64,000 nucleotides of DNA from NCBI GenBank assembly GCA_016699635.1, contig CP064983.1, forward strand, positions 1-64,000, read 5' to 3'. The notes under the pieces were generated by a model that saw only the letters and a list, made by a program, of their open reading frames with translations, made no database searches and had not been told where the DNA came from. The position numbers and the translations under genes are program-made. This DNA comes from Bacteroidota bacterium. Its GTDB lineage: Bacteria; Bacteroidota; Bacteroidia; AKYH767-A; OLB10. This document shows, piece by piece, positions 29,883 to 39,517 of this stretch (within the stretch, counting starts at the first letter, position 1; each line of letters begins with the position of its first letter).

Positions 29883-32800
29883 ATGAACATTACAGAAATA
29901 TCAATTAAACGCCCATCGCTGATTATCGTACTTTTCAGCGTATTTGCTCTATTGGGAATTATCGGGGTTAAAAATTTGAGTTATGAATTAATGCCCGATT
30001 TTAACCAACCAGTAGTGGTCATAAAAACAGTTTATCCCGGTGCCGAACCGAACGAAGTTGAAACCTCTGTTTCTCGAAAAATTGAAGATGCACTTTCTAA
30101 CTTGGAGGGTGTAGATTATTTGGTAACGAAATCTTTACCGAATGCTTCCATCATTATTGCCAATCTGAAATATGGAACAGATTTGGACAAAACAATGCAG
30201 GATGCACAACGCTACATTGACAATATCAAAAAGGATTTACCAAAAGACATTCAAAATCCTGTAATGAGTAAGGTTTCACCTAACGATTTGCCTATTATGT
30301 CGGTAAGTGCAACCAGCGATTTAAACCCGACTGAATTTTATCAAAAAATGAAGGACGATTATCTTCCTCAAATTCAGAAATTAAAAGGAGTAGCGGAAAT
30401 TACTGTCTTGGGTGGAGAAGAACGAGAAATTCAGGTAAACGTGGACAAAGATAAATTGAAACTCTATAAAATTTCTTTGTATCAAGTAGTCGAAGCCATT
30501 AACCGCTCGGGAATTGATTTGCCTGCCGGGAAAGTTCAGACCGACCAAGAAAATAGTTCAGTACGTTTGGTAGGTAAATTCAATGACCTTAGTAGTATTC
30601 AAAATGTGCAAGTTGCAATGCCAATGCCCGGTAGTCCTGTTTATGTGAAAGACATTGCAGAAGTGGTGGACGGCATTAAAGAGACAAGTTCTATTAGTAG
30701 ATACAACGGTAAAAATGGAATTGGGCTTTTGATAAAAAAACAAAGTGATGGTAATGCCGTTGATGTTTCTAAATTAATCAAAGAGCAGTTTCAAACTATT
30801 GAAAAGCACAATGCTTCCAATAATGTGAAATTTGTAATTACAGATGACAGTACAGATAATACTATTGCAGCAGTAAATTCCGTTGTTTTCGATTTAATTC
30901 TTGCAGTTATTTTAGTTTCTATTGTAATGCTTTTGTTTTTAAGAAGCTATCGAAATTCATTGATTGTTGCTGTTGCCATTCCTACTTCGCTCATTACCGC
31001 TTTTGGAACAATGTGGTTGTTGGGTTATACGCTTAATTTGATGACACTTCTTGCGATGTCTTTGGTAATTGGTGTTTTGGTAGATGATGCCACAGTGGTT
31101 TTAGAGAATATTCAACGCCATTTGGATATGGGAAAAGACAAACGAAAAGCCGCAATGGATGGGCGTATGGAAATTGGTTTTTCTGCTTTGTCAATCACTT
31201 TGGTAGATGTGGTGGTTTTTGTTCCTATCTTATTTCTACAGGTTTTTGTGGCAGATATGTTGAAGCAGTTTTCGGTTGTAATTATTGTAACGGTATTGAC
31301 AAGTTTGTTAGTCGGGTTTACACTTACACCTTGGCTAGCCTCTCGAATTGGAGAAAAAGAAAACCTACAACCAAGCAATTTCTTTAACCGGTTTTTACTT
31401 TGGTTTGAACATCAGTTGGATAAATTTATCACTTGGTATGGCGGTAAATTAGATTGGGTTTTAAAGCATAAACTCATTTTTACAGGCTTTGTGATTTTCT
31501 TTTATTGGAACAGCAGTAATGATGAAACAAGGAATTATCGGTAAAGAACTCATTGCAACTGGCGACCAAGGCAAATTCCTCTTAGGATTAGAATTTGATA
31601 AAAATACTTCCATTCAACAAAATAATTTGATTTCAGAAAAGATTGAAACCTACATATTGCAACAACCCGAAGTAGCAACTTTGTTTAGTAATGTTGGCGG
31701 ACCAAGTACAGGTATTGGAAGTTTGGGTGTTGGCTCTGCAAATAAATCGGAGTTTACTATTCAATTAAAACCAAAAAAGGAAACTAATAATCTTTCTACT
31801 GAAAAATTTATGACTGATTTGCGAGAGGATTTACAAACAAAATTCTCTGGTATTAATTATTCCATTAGTGGATTAGGTTTAATTCCAAAAACAGCACCCA
31901 TCGAAATTACATTGAGTGGTTCAGAGTTAAATCGGGTAATGCAAACGGCACAAAATTTAAAAATGGTTATTGAAAAAATACCCGGAGCAGATAATGTTCG
32001 TTTATCTGTTGAGGCAGGAAGTCCGGAGCTAAAAGTAATTCCAGATAGAGATAAAATGCAACGTTTAGGACTGAACACTGCTTACGTTGGAATGAATTTG
32101 CGTACTGCTTTTTCTGGAAATGACGATGCTTCGTTAACTGAAAATGGAACAGAATATCCTGTGCGAATTTGGTTAGATAAGTTCAGTCGTCAAAATTATG
32201 ATGATATCAATAACTTGAATATTGTCAATCCTATGGGAATACCCATTGAAGTATCGCAATTTGCTTCTATCGAAAAAGACAATTCACCCTCTTTATTAGA
32301 ACGAAAAGACCGACAGCCAGCCGTTACCTTAACTGCCGATGCTTTGGGGCGTCCATCGGGAACAGTTGCCGATGAAGTGGTAGCTTATGTGAAAAATAAT
32401 CCTTTACCAAACGGTATTGAAATGACTTGGGGAAGCGACATTAAAAGGCAAAACGACAGTTTCGGTGCATTGGGTTCTGTGCTGATTATTTCATTCATTT
32501 TGATTTACCTCATTATGGTTGCTTTATATGATAGTTACATCTATCCATTTGTAGCTTTATTTGCTATTCCGGTTGCAGCCATTGGAGCTTTTTAGCCTTG
32601 AACTTATCGTTAAGTCATTTAAGTTTATTTGCTTTATTAGGTTTGATTATGTTAGTGGGATTAGGAACCAAAAACTCAATTTTAATTGTTGATTTTACTA
32701 ATCAATTAAAAGCCGAAGGGAAACCCTATCGTCAAGCCATTATCGAAGCAAGCAAAGGCAGAATGCGGCCAATTTTAATGACAACTTTATCAATGGCAAT

Positions 32801-32972
32801 TGGAATGTTACCCATTGCATTAGCCACAGGAACATCAGCAGAATGGAAAAATGGCTTGGCTTGGGTAATTATTGGAGGCTTACTTTCTTCATTAATATTG
32901 ACTGTATTCTTAGTGCCAATGGTGTATTACGGAGTGGATAGAGTGAAGGAGAAATTAAAAATTAAGAATTAA
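29883..32972 (+). CDS. RND-family (HAE1/AcrB-like) efflux pump, two frameshifts
   Basis: About 1,030 residues, the full length for an RND pump, once frames are joined near 31510 and 32590. Both breaks are lost T bases in T runs, so the gene is probably intact. The start chosen is ATG 29883 (MNITEISIKRP), the usual beginning of the first membrane helix. The first half has the periplasmic PN/PC domains and GVLVDDATVVLENIQRH (residues ~398-414) with the proton-relay Asp pair. The second half has LGLIMLVGLGTKNSILIV. It pumps drugs or other amphiphiles from periplasm to TolC, driven by protons. Regulated with its neighbours by TetR. Confidence 0.88.
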
Positions 32973-33012
32973 GAATTTAAAATTACGAACTACGAATTAA
33001 AAGTTATGAATT
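32950..33012 (+). repeat. AT-rich repeat cluster after the RND gene
   Basis: Degenerate AATTAAGAATT and AATTACGAA units overlap the last codons of the RND gene and fill the gap to the next gene. Confidence 0.65.
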
Positions 33013-33018
33013 AAGAAT

Positions 33019-33459
33019 ATGAGAGTAGTATTTTTTGTTGTTATGTCAGTGTTTGTTTTAAGTGTTTTTGCTCAGGCTAAAGCAGAAGAATATAGTTTGA
33101 CAATAGAAGTTGAAAGTTTACGTAATTCAAAAGGCATTTTACAAGTAGCTTTATATAACAAAGACGGCTCAATACCAGATGAGTATTACAAAAATTATTT
33201 TAAAATAGAAACTGCCCAAATTACAAATGGTAAAAGTAAAATCATATTTAAAAACCTACCAAAAGGGAAATATGCGGTAAACATTTTACACGATGAAAAC
33301 AATAACGGCAAGATTGACAAAGGTTTAATTTTCCCAAAAGAAGGAATTGGCTTTTCTAATTATTCATCTATCGGTTTAACCAACCGCCCAAATTTTAAAA
33401 AAGCAAGTTTTGATTTATTTCAAGACAAAGAAATTAAAGTAAAAGTGATTTATATGTAA
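33019..33459 (+). CDS. DUF2141-family exported protein
   Basis: 146 residues with a signal peptide (residues 1-22). The beta-rich body includes SKGILQVALYNKD, FKNLPKGKYAVNILHDENNNGKID and EGIGFSN, the hallmarks of DUF2141, a family of small periplasmic or outer-surface proteins of unknown function. The DENNNGKID stretch may bind calcium. It is the last gene of the efflux run and is followed by a clear terminator, so it likely belongs to the same transcript. Confidence 0.85.
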   Translation: MRVVFFVVMSVFVLSVFAQAKAEEYSLTIEVESLRNSKGILQVALYNKDGSIPDEYYKNYFKIETAQITNGKSKIIFKNLPKGKYAVNILHDENNNGKIDKGLIFPKEGIGFSNYSSIGLTNRPNFKKASFDLFQDKEIKVKVIYM

Positions 33460-33494
33460 CCAATATGGAGAAGGTAGACTCTCTTCAAAAACCA

Positions 33495-33527
33495 AAAAGA
33501 GATTGCTTTATTCAAACAATCTCTTTT
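33495..33527 (+). terminator. Rho-independent terminator after the efflux operon
   Basis: AAAAGAGATTG pairs with CAATCTCTTTT across an 11-base loop and is followed by T-rich sequence. Confidence 0.75.
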
Positions 33528-33835
33528 ATCTCCGTACTTTCAAAGTCTCCCGCATTTCAGGGGACTTTGAAATAATAAAAAAACATTGAAGAGTTAATAC
33601 GTTTTTTATGAAAATAGAACACAGCTAATTTCACCTCAGGTCGCACAGCCCCTGACAGTGTGATTTAATACAAGCAATTAATTTTAATACAGCCTAATTT
33701 GCTGCTATTGCCTCCTTAAATCATTTTTCTATTTACTTTTGAACTAATGAATAGATTTAATTCCGATAGTTATCGGAAAGACTGAAATTACAAGCAACCC
33801 TGAAAATGAACACAGATGCAATACAATAAATAAAA
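33528..33835. other. Gene-free stretch with a TTCCGATA palindrome
   Basis: No gene is seen. TTCCGATA-GT-TATCGGAA (33761-33778) is a perfect 8-bp-arm palindrome of a kind scattered in many Bacteroidota genomes. A segment at 33788-33799 (TACAAGCAACCC) resembles cassette starts such as the one at 14666, without attC-like arms beside it. Confidence 0.5.
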
Positions 33836-34881
33836 ATGAAACGACTTTTACTTATTCTCGGACTTTTCATTTCATCAAGTGGAATGGCACAACTAACGGG
33901 CCTTACCTTGACAGGAAATCCCGAAAGTTTAAATGGCGCTACTTGGACTTATCAGCAGACTATTAATGTTACGTCTTACGACCTTACCGGGATTTTGTTT
34001 AAGCCTGTGGGCTCTGGTGTTTTTCCTGCTGTTATCATTAATCATGGTACGGGGGGGAATGTGAACGGATACAGTAAAAATGTAGCCAAGAAAATGGTTC
34101 AATGGAATTACACTTGCATAGCTGTTAATTTATGTCATTCTGCCGGTGCACCTATCGGTTCACCTGGCGATTCAAGCTTGATAAATTTTGGTGCCAGCAC
34201 CAATAACTATCTCCGTGACATGAAATGCTGGGATATTCTGGCATCATTAAATTATGTGGATACGAATTGTATTATGGCATTTGGACATAGCAGAGGTGCA
34301 TACCTTACAACAGGTTTAGTTGCCACATACCCTGATAAATTCAGAGCGGCTGGACATACAGCAGGAGGCGTTTCTCCCCAATTGGGGTTTTCTGCACCCA
34401 CTACAATGCTTGCAGCTCAGATAAGCTGCCCGTATATTATACATCATGGCGATGCAGATAACACAGTTCCAATAGAGATGGATAGTTTGCTCAACAGCGT
34501 ATTTAATTCGACAGGAATTCCGCATCAATTTTATCAATACAGTGGATATACCCACAGTTCAATCAGTATGGATAGTCTAATGTTTGCCAGAACCCAACAA
34601 TGGTTTGCATTGCACGGTTGTGCAAACACAACATCAATTAATCAACAGATATCTTCTGAAATGATTTCCATATTCCCTAATCCGACATCTGATTTTATCC
34701 AATTCAAAACTGAAAAAGAATTGATGTAAGTTTGTTTGATGTGAGCGGAAAATTATTGTTATCTAAAATAGTTATGCCCAATGAACAAATAAATGTTTCA
34801 CAATTGAACAATGGTATTTATTTTATTACAATCAATCTATATCGAAAAATGTTCCATCATAAAATTATCATTCAAAAATGA
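33836..34881 (+). CDS. Secreted alpha/beta hydrolase with type IX sorting domain (one frameshift)
   Basis: About 348 residues. A signal peptide ends near MAQ (residue 19). The hydrolase core has HGTGG (oxyanion region), nucleophile FGHSRGA (Ser near residue 150) and a late HGDADNTVP with the acid and YTHSSI with the candidate His, as in dienelactone hydrolase/platelet acetylhydrolase-like proteins. The C-terminal sorting domain starts FPNPTSDF and, after a frame break near 34725, continues SLFDVSGKLLL and LNNGIYF to TGA 34879-34881. It is exported by the type IX system and anchored or released outside. Its stop overlaps the next ATG. Confidence 0.8.
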
Positions 34882-36203
34882 GGTTATTTTTAACCCTGAT
34901 AAGTTTGTTTGTTGTTTTAGATACACAAGCTCAATTTATTGGCCATAATGGCGTGTATTTTTTAGGTACAGCCAATATGCCGATTAGCACAACAAGTTTT
35001 AATGACCCCAATATTAGCGGTGTTGTAGTGCGTTTTAGATGGAATGATTTGGAGCCTAGTCCGGGCAATTTCAATTGGGCATTCATTGATGGAGAAATCG
35101 CAAAAGCAGTTACTTACAATAAAAAAATATCTCTTCAACCCTTAGGAATACCCAACTGGCTTGGCAGTATCGGAGCACAGCAGTATTATACTATTCAAGA
35201 CAATCCATCGAGTCCTAATTTTGGACAAATAACAACAGGAGTTATTCCATGGGACAGTGTTTATGTAAGCAGATTCAAAATCTTTTTGCAAAACCTTGCT
35301 ATAAAATATGCGGGCAATCCTGTGGTAACGTATGTGAATGTGATCGGTGTTAATTTTTCTAGAAACTTACCTGACACAGTTCTAACCGATACCGTAACCA
35401 TAACTAAACAAGCATTTTGGTCTGTATATAATTATAATGCTGACAGCTTAGGTGCATTAATAAATGAAATGACTGACTACTATATGAGTGTGTTCCCTTC
35501 CACCCCACTATGGTGTTCTGTTGATTATGTTACTTTTCAGCCTAATGCAAGTGGACAAGCCAGAAATTATTTGGCTTCAATATATTGCAATTATGGTATC
35601 ATAAACTACCCGGACAGGTTTGGTTTATTTAGAGAAGATGTCTCAGGCTGCAACCCCAATTTGTCCAATATAGCAAATACATCTCATTGGTATCTCATGC
35701 AACAAAATCACTGTAGAACCGGAGCACAAATGCTTTGGAGTGTTCAGGATGGGCCATCACGAATGAATCAATGTGGAATATTACCAAATACTAAAGCGAT
35801 GGTTTTAGATTCTGCGGTAAATAACGGATTAGCATTAGGAATGCGCTATTTGGAAATTTATGGAAGTGACATAACAGATACTTCACTTGCTTCAACTATC
35901 CAACAAGCAAACAATGACCTTATTGCAAAAGGGTTATTGTGTAATTCTTCTACGGGTTTAAATGAGCCTATTTCTGAAAATACATTTTCTATTTACCCGA
36001 ATCCAGCAAGAGAATACTTAACAATTAATTTTGACCCGAATCAAAAAACTCAAATACAAATTTTTAATTCAATGGGAATGTTGTTCAAAGAATTTTCTGT
36101 AACAACATCTACTCAATTAGATATTTCTGATTTGCCAAACGGCTTATTTTTTGTACGACTCAAAAACTATTCTCAACCGATAAAAAAGTTTATGAAACAG
36201 TAA
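34878..36203 (+). CDS. Secreted TIM-barrel glycoside hydrolase-like protein with type IX sorting domain
   Basis: 441 residues. Signal peptide residues 1-18. The body resembles GH42/GH5-type (beta/alpha)8 barrels: VVVRFRWNDLEPSPGNFNW (near residue 50), a KISLQPLGIPNW strand, and VTYVNVIGV followed by later Trp-rich segments. I cannot place a confident acid/base pair, so catalysis is not certain. The C-terminal sorting domain has YPNPAREYL and LPNGLFFVRL. It overlaps the hydrolase upstream by four bases (ATGA), so the two are probably co-expressed and jointly secreted. Confidence 0.65.
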   Translation: MRLFLTLISLFVVLDTQAQFIGHNGVYFLGTANMPISTTSFNDPNISGVVVRFRWNDLEPSPGNFNWAFIDGEIAKAVTYNKKISLQPLGIPNWLGSIGAQQYYTIQDNPSSPNFGQITTGVIPWDSVYVSRFKIFLQNLAIKYAGNPVVTYVNVIGVNFSRNLPDTVLTDTVTITKQAFWSVYNYNADSLGALINEMTDYYMSVFPSTPLWCSVDYVTFQPNASGQARNYLASIYCNYGIINYPDRFGLFREDVSGCNPNLSNIANTSHWYLMQQNHCRTGAQMLWSVQDGPSRMNQCGILPNTKAMVLDSAVNNGLALGMRYLEIYGSDITDTSLASTIQQANNDLIAKGLLCNSSTGLNEPISENTFSIYPNPAREYLTINFDPNQKTQIQIFNSMGMLFKEFSVTTSTQLDISDLPNGLFFVRLKNYSQPIKKFMKQ

Positions 36204-36384
36204 TATGAAAACCCTACAGAACCTTGACTAGAATTGAGCAGCTGGTAACACGGGTTCCTATGTAAAGCCCTCCACTCAGGAAACTAGCTAAATTTTCTTT
36301 TGAAGAGGAAAGTAACTTTGAATTTTGCCTTCCTTTTACCCCCTCAAAATCTACACAACTTTATATCTGGTCACTCTGAAGAAA

Positions 36385-36431
36385 TTCCAACATTCCAAGC
36401 TTTCCAACATTCCAAGCTTTCCAACATTGCA
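36385..36431 (+). repeat. Tandem 17-mer (TTCCAACATTCCAAGCT)
   Basis: Two exact copies and a partial third lie in the 291-bp gap between convergent genes at 36204-36494. Nothing else is seen in that gap. Confidence 0.85.
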
Positions 36432-36494
36432 ACTCTCAAAACTCCTACCACATTTTCAAATTATCTAATTATCTAATTTCCTTACAATCTAATA

Positions 36495-38180
36495 TCACTT
36501 CACCTTCAATAGTTTTCTCGTACTCACATTTTCACCTGATACAACAGTCAGAAAATAAATTCCGGGATTTAATTTCTCTGTATTGATTGTTGTTTGAGAG
36601 TTGGTTTTTGTTTTGTAAATAGTATTGCCCAATACATCAGTCAAAATTAGTTGTGTTTGATTAATGTCTCCTGAAATATTTATCTGACTAATGAAAGGAT
36701 TAGGATATATCATCAGATTGTCTGCACTAATACTATTCAATGAGGTTGTTGGAAATGCATATTTAGCAAAGTAACCATCGCGCGAGCCGGCACTTACCAA
36801 TGTGTTTATAGCCGGTGCAGGATTAAAGTCAACAACCTGCTCAAAGCCACCGCATAAAAACACTTCGTCAATGCCGTTACAGGTCATGTTGCGGCAAAAC
36901 TCAAAGGCAGGACTGCCACAACCAAAAGCTGAAAGATAATTTCCCATAGAGTCATAATGTGCAAGATACATATCAGCAAAGCCATTACTATTTAGTGATG
37001 CAACAGTAACATCAGGGTCAAAGTCGGCAGTATTAAAAAAATAACCACTCACCAAAATTGAGCTATTTGAAAGTTCGGCAATGGTATAACAAATATCAGC
37101 ACCATTGCCACCTATTCTTTTAGCAAAATCATAACTGCCACCATTCGTATATTTTGCAAAATATCCGTCAAAGCTACCTTGTGCCATCAATGCCATTGTA
37201 TCAGCATCAGGATCAAAATCTGCAATGCTTGAAAACTGTCCACACGTCAGAATATCTCCGTTATGATCAACTTTCAATCCAAACGGATAAGCATTCTCTA
37301 TTGGAAAAGACCAATAGTAGTTTCCCATGTTACTAAATGAAGCAGTGAATGCTGCAAGTCCGTCAGCAAAGAGTGTATCGGGACTCACTGAGACATAATC
37401 AAAAATCAATGTGTCTTCAAACGTACCTGTAAGATATGTTTTGCCGTTGATGCCTGCTGTAATGTTATAGGAATGATCTTCTCCGGAACCTTTAAGCGTA
37501 TTGAGCCAAAACAAATTTCCATTCGGATTAAATTTTCCAAAAACTACATCTGCATTTCCACTTCCATAAATTGGAGTAACAGTCAATCCATCATCAACAA
37601 AAGAAGAATCAGTAAATGAGCCTGCAAACAAAACCAAATAATCTTTGTAGTCAATTCGGTAAACATCATCGTTCAATACACCACCAACACCTCTCACCCA
37701 TTGCAACAATCCTGTTGAATCATACTTTGCAATAAAACCATCTTGCTGACCTCTGTTTGTAGCCATCACAGCAATTCCCTTAGGATTAAAATTTGTATTG
37801 GTGTTAAACACACCACATAAATAAATGTTGCCATACTCATCAACAGCAGGGTCTGAGTAATTAAACTCCTCTCCTGCTCCACCTACATTAATTGCCCATA
37901 TAAAATTACCTGCACTATCATATCTAGCAAGAAAAATGTCATTACCACCATTGCTTGTTAAAGAATAATTGCTTGTGCTCGGATCAAAATCTGCAGTTCC
38001 TGAAAAATAACCTGACACAATAATATTTCCTGTGCTATCTAATGCAATCCCCATTGCATTCTCGAATTGTGTTCCTCCTACACGTTTGGCAAACTTATAT
38101 TGCTGCGCCTCAATATCAGAAGCAAACAGACAACTTAAAATGAATAAAATAAAAAAATTCAGGCATTTTTGCTGTTGCAT
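36495..38180 (-). CDS. Secreted SBBP-repeat beta-propeller protein with type IX sorting domain
   Basis: About 561 residues from the start at 38180, chosen because MQQQKCLNFFILFILSCLF there begins a good signal peptide. A longer frame to 38258 adds 26 unlikely residues. The body is a series of repeats of the form FAKRVGG...GIALDSTGNIIVSGYF...ADFDP, the seven-bladed-propeller-like SBBP type common in Bacteroidota surface proteins. The sorting domain begins IYPNPFISQ and ends in LNPGIYFLTVVSG and the basic TRKLLKVK tail. Role unknown, probably adhesion or binding. It is divergent from the M16 peptidase gene. Confidence 0.8.
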   Translation of the reverse strand: MQQQKCLNFFILFILSCLFASDIEAQQYKFAKRVGGTQFENAMGIALDSTGNIIVSGYFSGTADFDPSTSNYSLTSNGGNDIFLARYDSAGNFIWAINVGGAGEEFNYSDPAVDEYGNIYLCGVFNTNTNFNPKGIAVMATNRGQQDGFIAKYDSTGLLQWVRGVGGVLNDDVYRIDYKDYLVLFAGSFTDSSFVDDGLTVTPIYGSGNADVVFGKFNPNGNLFWLNTLKGSGEDHSYNITAGINGKTYLTGTFEDTLIFDYVSVSPDTLFADGLAAFTASFSNMGNYYWSFPIENAYPFGLKVDHNGDILTCGQFSSIADFDPDADTMALMAQGSFDGYFAKYTNGGSYDFAKRIGGNGADICYTIAELSNSSILVSGYFFNTADFDPDVTVASLNSNGFADMYLAHYDSMGNYLSAFGCGSPAFEFCRNMTCNGIDEVFLCGGFEQVVDFNPAPAINTLVSAGSRDGYFAKYAFPTTSLNSISADNLMIYPNPFISQINISGDINQTQLILTDVLGNTIYKTKTNSQTTINTEKLNPGIYFLTVVSGENVSTRKLLKVK

Positions 38181-38263
38181 AACAGTTACTTTTGTTTTAT
38201 CAGGTAAAGATATGTAATCAGCCAATCGTTGTCTGACTTTCAAAGCATATTTTTGCATAAACT

Positions 38264-39517
38264 ATGGATCATTCAACAAAAACTTTTGCACTATCAAACG
38301 GACTACAGATAGTTCTTACAACTTTAAGTAACACAGAAGTCTCGCATTGTGCATTACTCATAAAAGCCGGAACAAGAAATGAGCAAATACAACAAGAAGG
38401 ATTAGCGCATTTCATAGAGCACATGCTGTTCAAGGGAACACGAAAGCGTAAATCGTTTCATATCCTAAATCGTCTTGAAGTCGTAGGTGGTGAGCTAAAT
38501 GCATTCACCAGCAAGGAAGAGACATGTATTCATGCATCAGTTACCACACCTCATCTTGAACGTGCACTTGAACTTATTAGTGATATCACCTTTAATTCTG
38601 TTTTCAATTTAAAAGAAATAGAAAAAGAAAAGGAAGTTGTTTGTGATGAAATAAGGTCTTATCTCGACAATCCGGGAGAGCAGATTTTTGATGACTTTGA
38701 AGGAATAGTATTTAAAAAAAATCCATTGGGAAATCCAATATTAGGTACAGAACAATCAGTAAAAAGTTTTAAGCAGAAAGACCTGATTGCGTTTACACGA
38801 AAGTTCTACATTCCATCCAACATGGTGCTATCAATTGCCACATCATTAAATGCAGAAAAAGTAATCAGGCAATTAGAACATCATTTCGGCAAGTACAGAC
38901 TTGCCAAAGTGGGCGAAAGACCAAAACCATTTAAAAAATACACTGCTGAAAAGTCATCTGTTAAAAAACACAGTGCACAATGTCATTTTATTATGGGGAC
39001 ATTAGCACCTTCACTCTATCAGGCAGACAGAATGACTGTTGCCTTGTTGAATAATATTCTTGGTGGGCCGGGTATGAACTCAAAACTCTACTTAGGTGTT
39101 CGTGAAAAATACGGTTATACTTATGCCATTGAATCAGGTTTTAACTCCTATACAGACACAGGTATGTTTCATGTCTATCTGGCTACCGATAAAAAATTCC
39201 TGAATAAAAGTATTGACCTTGCCGTGGTGGAAATGAAAAAACTTACTGATAATAAAATAGGATCATTACAACTTAGTCAATACAAACAGCAACTAAAAGG
39301 TCAACTAGCTTTGGCAAAAGAAAACAAGTCGAATGTGGTTATTTCTAATGCCCGCAGTTTATTAAACTTTAAGAAAGTATTTACCTTAGAAGATACATAT
39401 AAGAAAATTGAGGCAGTAACTTCTTCTCAGTTAACAGAAGCTGCAGCAAAATATCTGAATGCAAAATCGCGCAGCTACAGCAGTCTGCTTTATGAAAGCG
39501 TTGGTCATGAACAATAA
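38264..39517 (+). CDS. M16-family zinc metallopeptidase
   Basis: 417 residues without a clear signal peptide, so probably cytoplasmic. The inverted zinc site is H49-F-I-E52-H53, with the third ligand Glu in KEKEVVCDEIRSYLD about 75 residues on. The C-terminal half carries YLGVREKYGYTYAIES, the R/Y substrate-binding pair of active M16B enzymes. It resembles the processing-protease (PqqL/YmxG-like) group. Its end overlaps the start of the AddB-like nuclease gene by 11 bp, implying translational coupling. Confidence 0.88.
   Translation: MDHSTKTFALSNGLQIVLTTLSNTEVSHCALLIKAGTRNEQIQQEGLAHFIEHMLFKGTRKRKSFHILNRLEVVGGELNAFTSKEETCIHASVTTPHLERALELISDITFNSVFNLKEIEKEKEVVCDEIRSYLDNPGEQIFDDFEGIVFKKNPLGNPILGTEQSVKSFKQKDLIAFTRKFYIPSNMVLSIATSLNAEKVIRQLEHHFGKYRLAKVGERPKPFKKYTAEKSSVKKHSAQCHFIMGTLAPSLYQADRMTVALLNNILGGPGMNSKLYLGVREKYGYTYAIESGFNSYTDTGMFHVYLATDKKFLNKSIDLAVVEMKKLTDNKIGSLQLSQYKQQLKGQLALAKENKSNVVISNARSLLNFKKVFTLEDTYKKIEAVTSSQLTEAAAKYLNAKSRSYSSLLYESVGHEQ

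Noticed and set aside
31490..32610. Programmed frameshifting or split pump genes in the RND gene
   Set aside because: Both breaks are a missing T in a T run, with full conservation on both sides; similar breaks occur in unrelated core genes.
33788..33799. Cassette-start-like word TACAAGCAACCC as another array boundary
   Set aside because: No attC-like arms lie to its left and GTT is ATT here; chance or a very old remnant.
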